Source of the DNA: Ornithodoros turicata | Lineage: Eukaryota; Arthropoda; Arachnida; Ixodida; Argasidae | Assembly: GCF_037126465.1 (NCBI RefSeq) | Contig: NC_088206.1 | Location: 12,747,187 to 12,811,186 of the forward strand | Length of the DNA: 64,000 bases | Direction: 5' to 3' | Shown here: positions 50,537 to 62,554 of the stretch, one piece after another | How positions within the stretch are numbered: the first letter of the stretch is position 1 | Layout of the letters: each line of letters starts with the position of its first letter | Translations under genes and position numbers: made by a program | Notes under the pieces: generated by a model | Databases searched by the model: none | The model's input: only the letters and a program-made list of their open reading frames with translations | Told to the model about the DNA's origin: nothing

Positions 50537-51865
50537 CAGGGTGTCTCTTTTTAGCTGCAACAAATTTTCATAAAAAGGGGAGTTGCCTTAGGAAGCTTTA
50601 CGTTTGTCATTCGCTTGGTTGACGGGGCTGCTACTAGGAAACCGTATCTTTTTTCTATCGAGGGACTAACAGAGTCCCTCTGTTAGTCCCTCTAGGGACT
50701 AACAACTAATTTAGTCTGTTAGACTAACAACTCTGTTAGTCTAATCAACTTTTTAATTATTGATTTTAGGGAGCACATTGCAATTGCGATATTTGAACCT
50801 GATCTCCACATGACGCGCTCGAACCACCGATGAAGCACAAAAGGAACCACAGCGCGCGCGCTACAGACCTAAGTATTTTACTTCCGTCGTCTGCTGTGAA
50901 CAGCAAGTAATCGGCAAAGGAGCGACAGTGACGTCGATATCTCCGCCCTCACTTACGTCACAGCAAGACGCCACACGCCATTCAGGCAAACTCTTTTCGC
51001 GGTATGTTTCACGACCTTTGTTTCCTTGTTTTATATTTTGCTTGCAAGGAGCTTTGTGCATCACCGCTACACTCTTAAAAATGAACTTCACCGCATAGCA
51101 CGCTCCTAGCCAACCATAATCTCGAATGATATCGTTATCTGCCCTGAGTTGTTGAAAACGGGAGGCGTACGCCTTTTCTGTGACACTTATGCTGTTCATA
51201 ATTGTCACAGAAAAGGCGTACGCCTCCCATTTTCAACAAATCAGGGCAGAAAACGATATCATTCGAGATTATGGTTGGCTAGGAGCGTGCTATGCGGTGA
51301 AGTTCATTTTTAAGAGTGTACATATAAGCGCTTATCGTACCGGCGAAGGGCGTGCCCAGCAGAATGAAGGGAGTGATACGGCTATAGTGACTCCGAACAC
51401 ATGAAGGAAGAAAAGAAAGCAAAAAAGAAATACAAAACAAAGATCGTGAAACATACCGCGATGAGGGTTCCCTACATCGCGTATGACGTTTTTCTGTGAC
51501 GTTAAGTGAGGGCGGAGATATCAACATCGCTAACGCTCTTTTGCCGACCACTTGCGGTTTACAGTATAGACGACAACGGTCAAATACCTAGGTCCGTAGC
51601 GGGCGCTGTGATTACTTTTGTGCTACATCAGTGCCTCGAGCACATTATGCGGATATCACGCTTTAATGTCGCAATCGCAATGTGCTCCCTAAAGTCAATA
51701 ATTAAAAAGTAGGTTAAAATATCCTCGTTAATTAGTCCCATAACTGAGAAAAAATACGGTTTCGTAATAACAGCCCTGTCGAGTAATCCAATGACAAATG
51801 TAAAAACGTCCTCCGGCAACTCCCCTTTTTATGAAAATATGTTGCAGATAAAAAGAAATACCCTG
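50537..51865. mobile_element. Long-TIR fold-back element (1.33-kb near-complete palindrome)
   Basis: The two halves are inverted copies almost end to end, with the centre at about 51195. Paired landmarks: CAGGGTGTCTCTTTTTA (left end) with the complement of CAGGGTATTTCTTTTTA (right end); CATAAAAAGGGGAGTTGCC; TTTTTAATTATTGA; GGGAGCACATTGC; CTCCGCCCTCACTTA; and the two cores 51068-51187 and 51203-51320. The left arm carries extra short palindromes at 50660-50755 (AGGGACTAACAGAG...CTCTGTTAGTCCCT). No transposase frame and no clear target duplication (flanks ACAAAAGA and CACGTGTA differ). Confidence 0.85.
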
Positions 51866-51972
51866 CACGTGTATATTCTTGTGCGTTCTTACACGCGCTC
51901 CACGAAAAAAAAAAAGAGAGAGAGAAAGAAACGAAGAGTAAATTGGGCAGCGATTTCGGCTTCTGTTCCTCC

Positions 51973-52020
51973 TACACACTCAAAACCGAACTTCACCACA
52001 TAACACACTGAAGACCAGCT
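51973..52020 (-). repeat. GGCGTACGCC-type dispersed repeat, end fragment
   Basis: TACACACTCAAAACCGAACT followed by TCACCACATAACACACTGAAGACC matches the outer end of the repeat seen at 51068-51110. The other half of the unit is replaced by unrelated sequence. Confidence 0.65.
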
Positions 52021-52275
52021 ATTGCACCATACTATTTTTATTCCAAATCCAATGGCTCCCTTCCAATCCAATCCCTCCCATCAAAGTGCCATTGCACAGA
52101 ACGCTAGCCGCTATTACATTTATTTTTATTTCAAATAAAAAAATTACTCCTTAGCACTGCAAACAATCCCTAAGCTTTGCACAAAACTTCCGTGCGTTTA
52201 CTCCCGAAAGGCTCTAACATTTGTGACAGCGCATCTAGCCCCCAAAAGAATTCAAATTGCTCATTTTTTATTTTT

Positions 52276-52793
52276 ATACATACATACATACATACATACA
52301 TACATACATACATACATACATACATACATACATACATACATACATACATACATACATACATACATACATACATACATACATACATACATACATACATACA
52401 TACATACATACATACATACATACATACATACATACATACATACATACATACATACATACATACATACATACATACATACATACATACATACATACATACA
52501 TACATACATACATACATACATACATACATACATACATACATACATACATACATACATACATACATACATACATACATACATACATACATACATACATACA
52601 TACATACATACATACATACATACATACATACATACATACATACATACATACATACATACATACATACATACATACATACATACATACATACATACATACA
52701 TACATACATACATACATACATACATACATACATACATACATACATACATACATACATACATACATACATACATACATACATACATACATACAT
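52276..52793. repeat. (ATAC)n microsatellite, 518 bp
   Basis: A perfect tetranucleotide repeat of about 129 units with no interruption visible. It gives open frames in five or six frames, none meaningful. Such a length without interruptions suggests recent expansion and high mutability. Confidence 0.98.
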
Positions 52794-52850
52794 CGGCCAC
52801 TTCCCCGTGGGAGCTGTTCTTCATTGCCTGGTTGAAGGAACCTACTGAAA

Positions 52851-52961
52851 ATGGCGTCACAGCAACAGAAAGCGTTCGCTATAGAATTCACTAATAAACA
52901 ATTCCCCTCGAATTTAACCGAAATATTTCACGCAACGACGCTGAGCATCGTAAGAAAGCAG
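52851..52961 (+). pseudogene. Possible transposon N-terminus relic (MASQQQKAFAIEF...)
   Basis: An ATG in a good context (AAAATGGCG) opens MASQQQKAFAIEFTNKQF. It resembles the start of DUF4817-type helix-turn-helix sequences that precede some DNA transposases, then loses similarity, ending before a T-rich tract. It could equally be an unrelated chance frame. No downstream exon was found. Confidence 0.25.
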
Positions 52962-53743
52962 GTGACAGCACTGTTTCTTTTCATTTATTTTTTAGCTATG
53001 GCTCGGGTGGTACGGGTGCTTCGGGTTCCTTTCAGCCTTCTTTTCTGTCCGTACGTTTGGAGTCTTCTTTCGTCCCCATTGTATGTGTCTTTGTAATAAT
53101 CGTAAACTGCTATAAATAGTCTTCTGCGAATGAAATCTCCTCTCTTTCCTCTGTCATTGCGTTTGTTCTTTAGATTGCAGGAGATGTTGTCTTTCTCTAC
53201 CGTTCAACCACTCGGCTCTGCCCTTTCATTTCAAAGGGAAAGACCTGGCCACAAAATAGAAGCCGAGTATACGAACCGTAAAAAGGGCGCCTGCTTGACA
53301 TAATTTTCTTAAATTTTGTCAGTAAAATCGCTTGTCAGTGTGACGTAAACGAAATGCTTAAAATTTTTTCGTCAAAGCTACCTGATGTGGAGCTTACGTA
53401 CTGGCAGAATACTTGTGTCATAATCGTGGTGGCCGCCAGTTCCTTTTGTGTTTCGTGTCAAAATAACGGCACCTTCCATCCAGCGAGGAAACATTTTTGC
53501 GCCTCAGTGCCCCTTTAAGAAGCTAAATGTAAGTAGACTTGTTTATCTTTTGGGTTCTTTCTTTTCTCCCTTCTCTTATCATTTTTTTTCTTTTCTTTTT
53601 TTTGACGAATCAACGTTGCCACACTTCCGCCGACAACCCAGACCGTTTCTTCCCAAAGGCGACAACGTACACTAAAACACCCGTATATGAATACTTTACT
53701 TCTTCGGTAACTAACAATACTCCGCTTATCGCTACCTGAAAAT

Positions 53744-53834
53744 TAGAGGTGTGCGAATCCGAATATTTTAAGTCGAATTGAATATCGAATGGAATGGGGG
53801 AAAAATTCCGAATACCGAATCGAATATTGAATAT
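53744..53834. mobile_element. hAT-type terminus fragment (TAGAGGTGTGCGAAT)
   Basis: TAGAGGTGTGCGAATCCGAA followed by repeated CGAAT/ATTCG words is the form of the ends of a common class of hAT MITEs. I could not find a matching inverted end within the next 500 bp, so it is probably truncated. Confidence 0.5.
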
Positions 53835-54267
53835 TCGTGCAAAATTTACAATATGTGACTTTCGCAATAGAAGTTTCCGTTTTGTAGCCCATGGCTTTAG
53901 TATAATTTTTTTTTTTTTTTGCATTAACTGTCACAAGAGAGACATGCAATTCTTTTCTTTAAAGCCCCTACTCTTTAATTTTACATGAGAGTGCTTCCTG
54001 CTTTCCAGGTGAGCGTACATTAACTGGAGCACTGGAGTGGATACCTTTATTTCAAAATTTTATGTCAGGCAGTAGCATGTTCCATGGATGAGGCTGCAGT
54101 AATTGCTTCTGACAACCACAGGCCATTTGTGAAATAAACGAATTGGCATCCTGCCTCAGCTTTGCCATGGACACCCTTTATTCTTTGCACTCGCCCTATA
54201 GGAGTTGCACTATTGCAATTTTAGACGAAAATGACATCTTTAAGACGCCCTTCTTGTTCGAGGGCTG

Positions 54268-54950
54268 CAGGGACGGGCATAAATACATTTTTTTAGTATT
54301 TAAATACAAAATATAAATACAGTATTTAAATGCCGTAACTACTACCATAAATACTGTTAGGAAAATGTCATCTGGAATTACAGAAATAACGATGATCATA
54401 ACAACAAATCAGCAACGAACAATAGCATTTATTTGTTAGATTGTAATGGCAATTTTAATATTAGAAGTTTCCCGACTGCATCTTTTAGGCATCTTCTGTT
54501 CGGCCGTATAATCAGATTCGCAAAGGAGAACAGCATCTCCACAGGTGCCGATGAACAAATGCTTGTATTAAATTTGACGAAGATGCTTCGTACAACAAGG
54601 TATAATTGGCTAGTCGCAACCGTTGCCCGCAACAACAGTGAAAAACTTGCCATCTAAAATGGTTTGTCGCATGCGCATGGTAGCGCAAACACGGCATAAC
54701 TGCGCCTCATACTCTCCCTTCTTCCCGAACGGTCAAATGCAGGGCAACTTTAAGATATGAGTCAGTATATACTGTATTTAGGAGTATTTACAAAGTATTT
54801 GCAAGAACAAATACCTGAAAATTGGTATTTAAATATAATTATAAATACATTTTTCAAGTCTGTATTTAAATACAAAATATAAATACATACATGTATTTAT
54901 ATTTTAAATAGCATTTTAATTACAATGTGTTTAAATACTGCCCATCCCTG
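54268..54950. mobile_element. hAT-type non-autonomous element, uninterrupted copy
   Basis: A 683-bp element with ends CAGGGACGGGC and GCCCATCCCTG, flanked by 8-bp direct repeats that differ at one base (GAGGGCTG 54260-54267, GTGGGCTG 54951-54958). The interior is rich in ATTTAAATAC words near both ends. Same family and orientation as 17007-21753. It carries a non-coding middle with no transposase. Confidence 0.9.
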
Positions 54951-55139
54951 GTGGGCTGTAGTCATTATTCAAGAGTTCAAACTTTTTAAAGGCAACCTCA
55001 CAGACATCAAATCAATGTCCTCGTCAGCACCGCTGAACTGCATATGGGAGGGGCGCCACCCCTTCCACAGACGATGTCTACAAAACTAACTTTGGATAAC
55101 GTTATCTCAAACTAAACACCGTCCAGCCTGTGTTGGTCC

Positions 55140-55205
55140 TGCAGTGAAAGATGAAAGTCACTGAAAAGGTTAGCCAGCTGTAGGACCCGAACCCAGGTTA
55201 CAAGC
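55140..55205 (-). mobile_element. SINE-like fragment with B box, minus strand
   Basis: On the minus strand GGGTTCGGGTCCTACAGCTG contains a B-box match (GGTTCGGGTCC), followed by GCTAACCTTTTCAGTGAC and TTTCATCTTTCACTGC. It looks like the 3' part of a tRNA-derived SINE. The A box is missing. Confidence 0.4.
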
Positions 55206-55236
55206 CTTACAAGCGAACCGAAGGTTACAAGCCATA

Positions 55237-56833
55237 CCGCCGTATTCTTGAACGAGACTCGACTCGAAACTCGACTCGAGCTGCTCCTCGAGGCCGGTTT
55301 TGCGCTTCATAAATCGATCTTGACTCGAAACGCCCCTCGAGTGGAGGAATTCCTCCGTGTATTCCTCGAAAATCTCGAGGTAGCATCGGTGCTACGGCTA
55401 CCTCGAGAACGCTCCTCAACTCGAGTTTGGCTGGTGTCATGGCGGAAGACAGGTCGTTCGCTGCGTCCATCGACTGCGTTTTGTGCCACGATGGCATTTA
55501 ACTGGGTGCTGACAACATTACCACTGAGCGACAACGTTCAATAAGGGGCTATCAAACTCCTTTTGACCATTTTGATGATCACGAGTTCCTCATATGGTAT
55601 ACGGTACCGCTTCATGAAGAAAACCGTACGAAGCCTTTTGGATCCATTGCCAGTGGAGGAAAATGTGTGCAATCGTGGGCTGCCTCTACCTCCTGTGCTA
55701 CAGCTGCCCGTCGACATGTGATTTTATGGCGTTAGGACTTTTCGAACTGCCTCGGGAGACATTGTGAATGTGTCAGAAACGACGGTGTGCCGCGTTGTGG
55801 AAAAAATCCCACACCTTCTCGCAAGCACACTTTTCAAGACAAGGTGTAATAAATTTTCATTCTGTCGCGCTATTTAGCACAAAGAAGGTGTGTATGAAGG
55901 ATGTTCTCACGCAAAAAGTGGTACAAAAAAAGAAAAAGTGCATTGACTGGACATCTAAAAAAAATAAACATCTGATCTGCTTCCTCAATGTTTTTCCGTA
56001 ATCTTTATACTGTATCAAGCTGGCCCAACCCCTGCTCCAGCTATCACCGAAACGGCTCAACAAATCTTCCATTCATGTTTTTTTTTTTTTTTTGCAATTA
56101 TTGTTCAATAGTACGAATTCCGTTTGTTGGGTGGGATAACAGGCTCCACCGTTTAGGCAGAGCGCGATTGAGGGCCATAAAAGTTCGTACGACATGCTCG
56201 CGGTGACTCCCAAAGAATGCTCTCCCCGATTCTTTGCTCGGGATGCTGTTTTAAAATTTGTTTTGTTTGTTTGATTGTTTATAGCTACCCTCAAGGCGTT
56301 GGGTAAACGTATCCATCCGCTAACAAACAGTCATTCACGCCACATATTGTAACATAATAGAAGAGTGAGAAGCAGTGACATCATCTTTCATATTATTTGA
56401 TACGAGGCGACCATGCCATTAAGCTAGCTGCTGCCGTTGTGGTTGTAATTGCCAGACCAGAAAACTAGGAAACCTATCAGTCTGTTTCCCTGTTCGAAAC
56501 ACCTGCACCCTTCTTCAAACACTTGCAGACCTTTGTGTTTGTATTTGTAATGCACGTTGGTCGGAATAAAGTAAAGAATTACATTTATTTTTCGTGCCAT
56601 AAGTGTGTTTTTTAAGCACGAAAATTAACATTTTCGAGTGGTCCCGAAAGACGGCTGGGGACGAGACTACAGCTTTATTCGAGGACGGTTTCTCGAGGAG
56701 CGCCTTGGCGGAGGAATCCTCGAAGCGGGTTCATGAAACGCATGGGCTCTTCGAGTGGAGCAGCGCCACTTGCCTCCACTCGTTGGAGTCGAGGCGGAGC
56801 GTCGAGTCGAGGCTTGTTCAAGAAAATCGGCGG
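55237..56833 (+). mobile_element. PIF/Harbinger DNA transposon, decayed
   Basis: A 1.6-kb element bounded by imperfect TIRs: CCGCCGTATTCTTGAACGAG on the left, and on the right the complement of CCGCCGATTTTCTTGAACAA. Both continue inward with CTCGACTCGA-type repeats. Trinucleotide flanks are ATA and TTA, close to the TWA target preference of Harbinger. It contains a broken HARBI1-like nuclease. Confidence 0.7.
55517..55848 (+). pseudogene. HARBI1-like (PIF/Harbinger) transposase fragment, broken
   Basis: Read across one frameshift (between about 55592 and 55608) and one in-frame TGA (55719-55721), the frames show FDDHEFL, then RFMKKTVRSLLDPLPVEEN, NRGLPLPPVLQLPVDM, and FYGVRTFRTASGDIVNVSE leading to TTVCRVVEKI. 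These are the conserved N-terminal blocks of Harbinger nucleases (a GLPLPP-like block, then a TVCRVV helix). The DDE catalytic part downstream is absent or unrecognisable. Non-functional. Confidence 0.7.
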
Positions 56834-59800
56834 TTACCCACGGAACAAACACGAGCGGTGAGTGCGGGTATCAGAGCTATCTTATCAAAAATGAGGAGGT
56901 CACCCGACGTGTCAATGTAACCTCCTTTCTTCGCATCTTTGCGCTCAAACCACGAGACGTCAAAAAAGAGGCGGAGCCAAGGGCTCATTTACAGGGAGTT
57001 TCGGCGAATTTATTTCGGCAATTGCCATTGCATTACGAGTGGGATTATGTGCTATACTGAGTAAAATGACCACGGGGAACCCATTTCAGCAAAGAAAACG
57101 TTAAAACGCCTTGGGGAATTTCGGAGTTCAATTCAAGAAATTAACTTTCGGACAATTGAAATGAAATAAAAATGTTACCAATATGTGGCAAAAGTTATTG
57201 GCAGAAAAAAATCCCTTGACCGCATGTCTCTCCAGGGCATACGTTTTTTACTCTGAATTTCTATCATGGTTGGTGGATCACCCTGTATAAGTCATTGAAT
57301 TAAGCACAGGATGTTATTTGACTGCCCAACTGAAATGGGATTCTAAAAGAAACGTTGAATCCTCTATTGCCATCAGATTAGGTTAAGTTGCATTTTACGA
57401 ACGCGTTAATGAGCTCCTGTCAATTTACGCTTGCTTCAAAATAACCGAAGCGGCTCTACTTTCCAATACCACCGTTTCCGCGAGAATTATCTTTCTTTAT
57501 TTTTTTTTTCCTGTAGATTTTCAAAAAATATAATTGTCGAGAACAAGAAGCGATAAGAATGTTAATGTACGCAAGTTTCCGTTTCGAAACAAACGGGAGG
57601 ATTACAATGGAGCTTCAGTCATCGAAGCGAACAAAAACATGGACGCTTCTTTTGTAGGACACACTAATTAAATGATGGGTCTTATTTCTAAAAACAGCGG
57701 CTTTGTTTCAGAGAGTCGAGTCTTCTGTTTCTTCCATTTAAAACAAATATTTCCATTTGCTCGCGCTCGTGCTCGATACCAACTCTGCTTTAAAAAGAAA
57801 AAAAAAAGGAAAAAAAATGCAGACGAACGCATTTTCCCTACTGTCGTCTGCTAACGATCCGCTTTCGTTCATGCTGTAGCTTGATATCGGAAAGTATGCC
57901 ATCGTAATAAACGTACCTACGACTAAATGGCACCTTTCGCAATACAACGGGGTGTCCAAAGTGACATTTTGTGCGGTACGTTGCGCAACCGGAAAAAGTG
58001 TATTAGGCTCCGCAGTGTTTTGCGCAACCCTACGCTGTCCAACGCCGAAAGGGCAGAGGGAAAGGAACAACGGCGACGAACACCAAATGCCAACGCGAAA
58101 GATTAACATAAAAGTTGTTCCGAATTTTACGCTTTCTTCTTCTTCTATCTTCACTTCTTTCGCGTTGTTTTTGCGAACAAACAAAACGCGGGATATTGAG
58201 ACTTTGTAAAGACGGCTCCGCCTCATAAAGACTGATATGTTGGAGAAGCAAGCTTTACAGGCAATTTCGTGCAGCAGATGTTTCACCTTCTGAAGAGTTA
58301 CGAGGATCGAAACTTTTTTTTTTTTTTTTTACCGTCCGCGAAGAATTATACTCTTCAATCAGCCTCAAATGGGCGGGATGTTCCTTGTTTTTATCTGTAT
58401 TATCCTTCCTCATGAGAAAGAACTCTCGTTTTTTTTCCCGAACAGTATTTACTTTGCGTTTACCTATTCCTTCAAAGTCATTGCTTTTTCATCCTAAACC
58501 TTTTTCTGATCTAAGATCAACTCGATCATACTATCAACATATCGGCGGTTTTCTTTTTTTTTTTTTTTTCAAGAATAGCTATGTACACGCATCGAAAAAT
58601 GAATTCAATAACAGTCGAGCAGAATTTGAAGAGACCAAAAATAAGTGTTGTTTCAATTCCGTATTGTCATTCCTGCGGGAACTGAAACAGAAACTCCGTT
58701 ACAAAAGAGGAAATATATCTGACGATATCGGCGAACTCTCATCTAATATGATCGTTTCATCCCCACCATCACAGACCCACATCTCACGGTTTATAAGGAA
58801 TGACCGCAACCCGTCAGAACAAATAAACACAGAACGTTGGAAGAGACCGACATAAAAGCCAAATTGGGCCCAGCACTTTCTGGGCCGGCGCACTTGTTGC
58901 AACCTCTGCAACAGCATCCAGCGCCCCCCCGCTCCCCCACAATAGACTCGTCCTTCCAGCACACGGGAGAGGAGGTCTCGAGCTACGTGTTGCGCACTGA
59001 GTTATGTTGGCGTGTTGCGGATGAGAACCCCCTGGAAAACCAAGAGCTCAGGTAAGATGGCTCCCTTGCAGAACTCATTCTAAGCTTGCACGCTTACGTG
59101 AAAGGGATTCTTATACGCAAGATCGGACCTGAAATGTATCGGAATTTGGTGCGAATCATCGATCTGTAGCGTTGAACCGCATCAAGGTACTGTGGCCTCA
59201 ACCATTTCGACACTCGTAGCGTGATAGCGAGACGGTGGGAAAATGTTTCCTGGCGTTCCGATCTGACGCCGCTGTGTATGCTACACTGCGGTCTCAGCGT
59301 GAAAAGGGTGTGAAAACCTGTCATCGCTGTGTGGTTATCATGCTATGGACGACGGGAAAAAAAAAAGAAAGGATAGGTGTGGAGTGAGAGGGATACGGTG
59401 TGGCTTTTTCGGAAAGAGGAGGACATGCTTGCTACCTGTAGCAGAGAGGGAAGGTGCGAGTTTTCTTTTCTTGGGAGAGGTTGATTTTTGGGGGTGTCTC
59501 TCGGGAGAAGAGGAGGAGGAGGAGAGAGAGAGGTGCTGAAAGTGGGATGGACGGGATGCATTCGAGAACGGTTATGTCGTTACGTAGAAGAAGAAGGTAT
59601 ATATATATATATATATATATAGCGAAGTATAGCGAAGAAAAACGAGGATGCAGATGTTGAATAAAACACACGGCGAATTATTACAATTTATGTAATTATA
59701 AATACCGTGGTCGTTAAGCGGAAGAATTAAAGTGCAATATCGCATAAAAGATGTAGTAAATACCGGGCACTCGCTTCAGCTCATAGACCATTCTTGCCTC

Positions 59801-62061
59801 CAAGGCGAACTAGACACGGATGTAAATATTATAGCGGACGACCGGCGGTTTCGTCTGCCACTGAACAGTCGTTCATTTTTAAAACGTCGTTTCTCAATGT
59901 GTACATTGATACCAGGTAACCGATAGCCTTGGAGTCTGTGACGCGATGCAGAACTAAGCTTGTATTCCAGACTCGCTCTCTAATATTCTAAGTGACATTT
60001 ACGTAGTTTTATTTGCTGAAAAAATACGAGACTTCGCGCGTGAGTGAATCGGTGCGACGTACTCTCGTTTGTCGGCAAATCGTACGGAGGCTACAATGTT
60101 TGGCTGAGTCATACATACTGTATGATGGAGTGCACGGCAAGACGTTTGCTTTACTTTGCATAATACATGGTGGATGAATATGGTAACTTGCTATATATGA
60201 CATTCTGCTTTCTGCAAGCGAAGTGGATGACACTTTAGGGTTACGTTACTGCGTTATCCGTTACGAATGCATCATGCATTTGCCAAGTGTGCCGAATAAG
60301 TCACGTGCCAATAGTAGTAGTGGGGAATATAGTAGTTTCTCATGTACAACAGCGCGTTAACAGGTAATTGATTACATTGACTCGAGAATACTCTTCGAGA
60401 CTTAAGGCTGCAATGCAGAAGGAACAACACCTGACCCGATTGAGGTCCTGAAAGATCACCAAAAGAGGAAAGAAAATATATTTTTTACAAAACTGCGGTA
60501 GTGAGCCATTTCACAAGCACGACGTCTTTCAAGCACATCCACCGTGCATTTCCAAATATATTGTTAGCGAGACCCTGACCTGCTTTTGCAAAGGGTTCTT
60601 GAGCAATTGCAACGACGAAGACGTTGCCACGGACCAATTACGGCGCGAGTTTGTATCACGTGAGTTTTAGTTTGGTTGCTACGAAAAAAGCATAGTCTAC
60701 CAAGGATGAAATTCGAGAAAGACGGACCTTCCGTCATCGTGGAGCTTCTGGAGTCGTAATCTAACAAAGTAAATGCAAATATTGCTCGTACGGTGTATAA
60801 TTGTCTCTAGAAGTGAACTGCAATTCACGTCAGTAGTGATGTTTTGCTTGTTTGCGAAAGCAGGTTGCATCCCGCGCTACAAAATAGGCATTCTGTGACT
60901 TTGAAGCAGCTAAAGTTACTTGGCACATGTAGCCCTTTGCCGAAAGAGCGCATACCATTGTGAGCAGATTGTATGGTATTATGACCGTGGTACCATTGTG
61001 ACCAATCTCACTGCATACCGCTTTTCATTCTGCCCCTAGACCCTTAGATTAGATTCGACCCTACTACCATGTCTATGTATTCATGGGTCATTAGCTATTA
61101 ACTTGTGGAGACGCGCGCAAACTAAATGTAAGTAGGGATGTCCAGTTGGGGTGACACTCAAATGCACCGCACCAGCATTGACATGATATGACACCCGTCC
61201 TGACCAGTCCGCAAGGAAATGGCAGAGAGCTCCGGTGGTCTGACGCTGTAACGACGAGTTGGCTCAAGGACCAAGTATATATGGCACCCTCGAACTCAAA
61301 GACCTGCTGTAACCCTGCCTAACGCAAACAAGACCGGTGTCGTACAACTGTGATGCAACATTTTTCAGAAGTCTCAATCGCGAAAAGATTCGGCGTGAGC
61401 GTTTAATTCGGCCGAATTCTAAATTAAAAACAAAATGGACTGAAAACATTCCATTGAGTCGACTTTGCATCAACTAGGCCATCATTAGACATTCTTTCGG
61501 ACGTTAGCAAACACATGATTACACCGCAAGTTGTTTACCAGTGAATCTGGCTGCCGATTCATATCCATCACTTCGTCGTGTGAATGCTTCAAGCCCGGAA
61601 GACCACACCACAAAACAAGCTGACCGCGTACCATTGTCACTCTTCATTTGTGGAACGTGCAGACCGTACCTATACGCATTTTGTGACAATTACCGTGTAT
61701 TCGCACGAGCCACATCCACATGGAATATTCTAGTGGAAGAAAAACCTAGAATTACTTGCGGGGCGGAAGTTCCACCACGTCTAATTCGCACGGCATCGGA
61801 ATATCGGGAGTGGCGCACATGGCAAACACAGCGGCGCATAGCAGAATTGCAGACGACGCAGACGACCCAGACTTTGCAGACGACGTAGCAGACGCCACTA
61901 TCGGCCCATGTCGTCTGCTACGGAATATCTTGTTGATGAGCAGCAGGATATTCCCCGCGGTTAGAGGAGCAAGAAAAAAGATACGACGTTTTCCGCATCT
62001 TCTGCTGGAGCATTCTGGGGAATGTAGCGCGTGTGAATACACGGAGAACATAAATGTTAGA
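56834..62061. other. Long stretch with no supported gene
   Basis: Frames on both strands are short and without recognisable motifs. Noted: a (TA)n run at 59598-59621; purine-rich DNA at 59345-59540; a GCAGACGAC short tandem at 61849-61896; and a frame ending at a good donor (GAGCTCAG/GTAAGA, 59051-59056) for which no partner exon or homology was seen. Confidence 0.5.
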
Positions 62062-62181
62062 GTGTCACAAAAACGAGTACACCTCCCGTTTTCCGCGAAT
62101 CACAGGAGAGTACGATGTTATTCGAGATGATGATTGACTAGGAGCATGTTTTGCGGTGAAGGCCTGTTTTCAGAGTGCATC
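62062..62181 (+). repeat. GGCGTACGCC-type dispersed repeat, plus copy
   Basis: GTGTCACAAAAACGAGTACAC, CTCCCGTTTTC, ACGATGTTATTCGAGATGAT, GACTAGGAGCATG and TTTTGCGGTGAAGG align across the full unit with 51203-51320, with many substitutions. Confidence 0.8.
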
Positions 62182-62434
62182 CATCTCGAGCTTCGTGCGG
62201 TGGTTACGAAACACGACACGTTTTACGCAGCGTCAAACATGAGCCGTTAATGTATTGCAAACTGGTGCCCCTATTTTTAGTCACATATTTTCCCTCATTC
62301 TGCAAACGTAATGCGGAACTAAAAGGCGAGTTAAACAGGTCTGACTGGTGCGCGCAACAAAAACAGAACAGGATAAAATGAATATTTTTTTTTTAAACTG
62401 ACGTTATGAAAAGGTCATCTAAGGGTAAATATTT

Positions 62435-62554
62435 GTGCATTTGTAAAGATGGCTTCACCGCATAACTCGACCGGAACCAACAGCCACTACAAAATAACAT
62501 CGTTCATTTTCCGGGCTACGTTGAAAGTAGGAAGCGTCCGCCTTTTTGTAACAA
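62435..62554 (-). repeat. GGCGTACGCC-type dispersed repeat, minus copy
   Basis: AAGATGGCTTCACCGCATAA, ACATCGTTCATTTTCCGG and GCGTCCGCCTTTTTGTAAC match the complement of the same unit. With 62062-62181 it forms an inverted pair separated by about 250 bp, so the two may be the termini of one 493-bp element. Confidence 0.7.

Noticed and set aside
52170..52894. ORFs of about 200 codons on both strands over the (ATAC)n tract
   Set aside because: Translation of a tetranucleotide repeat (HTYI / MYVC cycles) in all frames; not genes.
58837..59055. Candidate coding exon ending at a good donor (GAGCTCAG/GTAAGA)
   Set aside because: No ATG at the start of the frame, no recognisable homology and no partner exon found. 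A single donor-like site is expected by chance.
61541..62130. Plus-strand ORFs of 115-124 codons
   Set aside because: Driven by a short GCAGACGAC tandem and flanking chance open frame; no motif or splice support.
47967..62554. Relationship between the dispersed repeat of about 118 bp and the 118-bp satellite monomer
   Set aside because: Equal length only. No shared words longer than a few bases were seen in either orientation.
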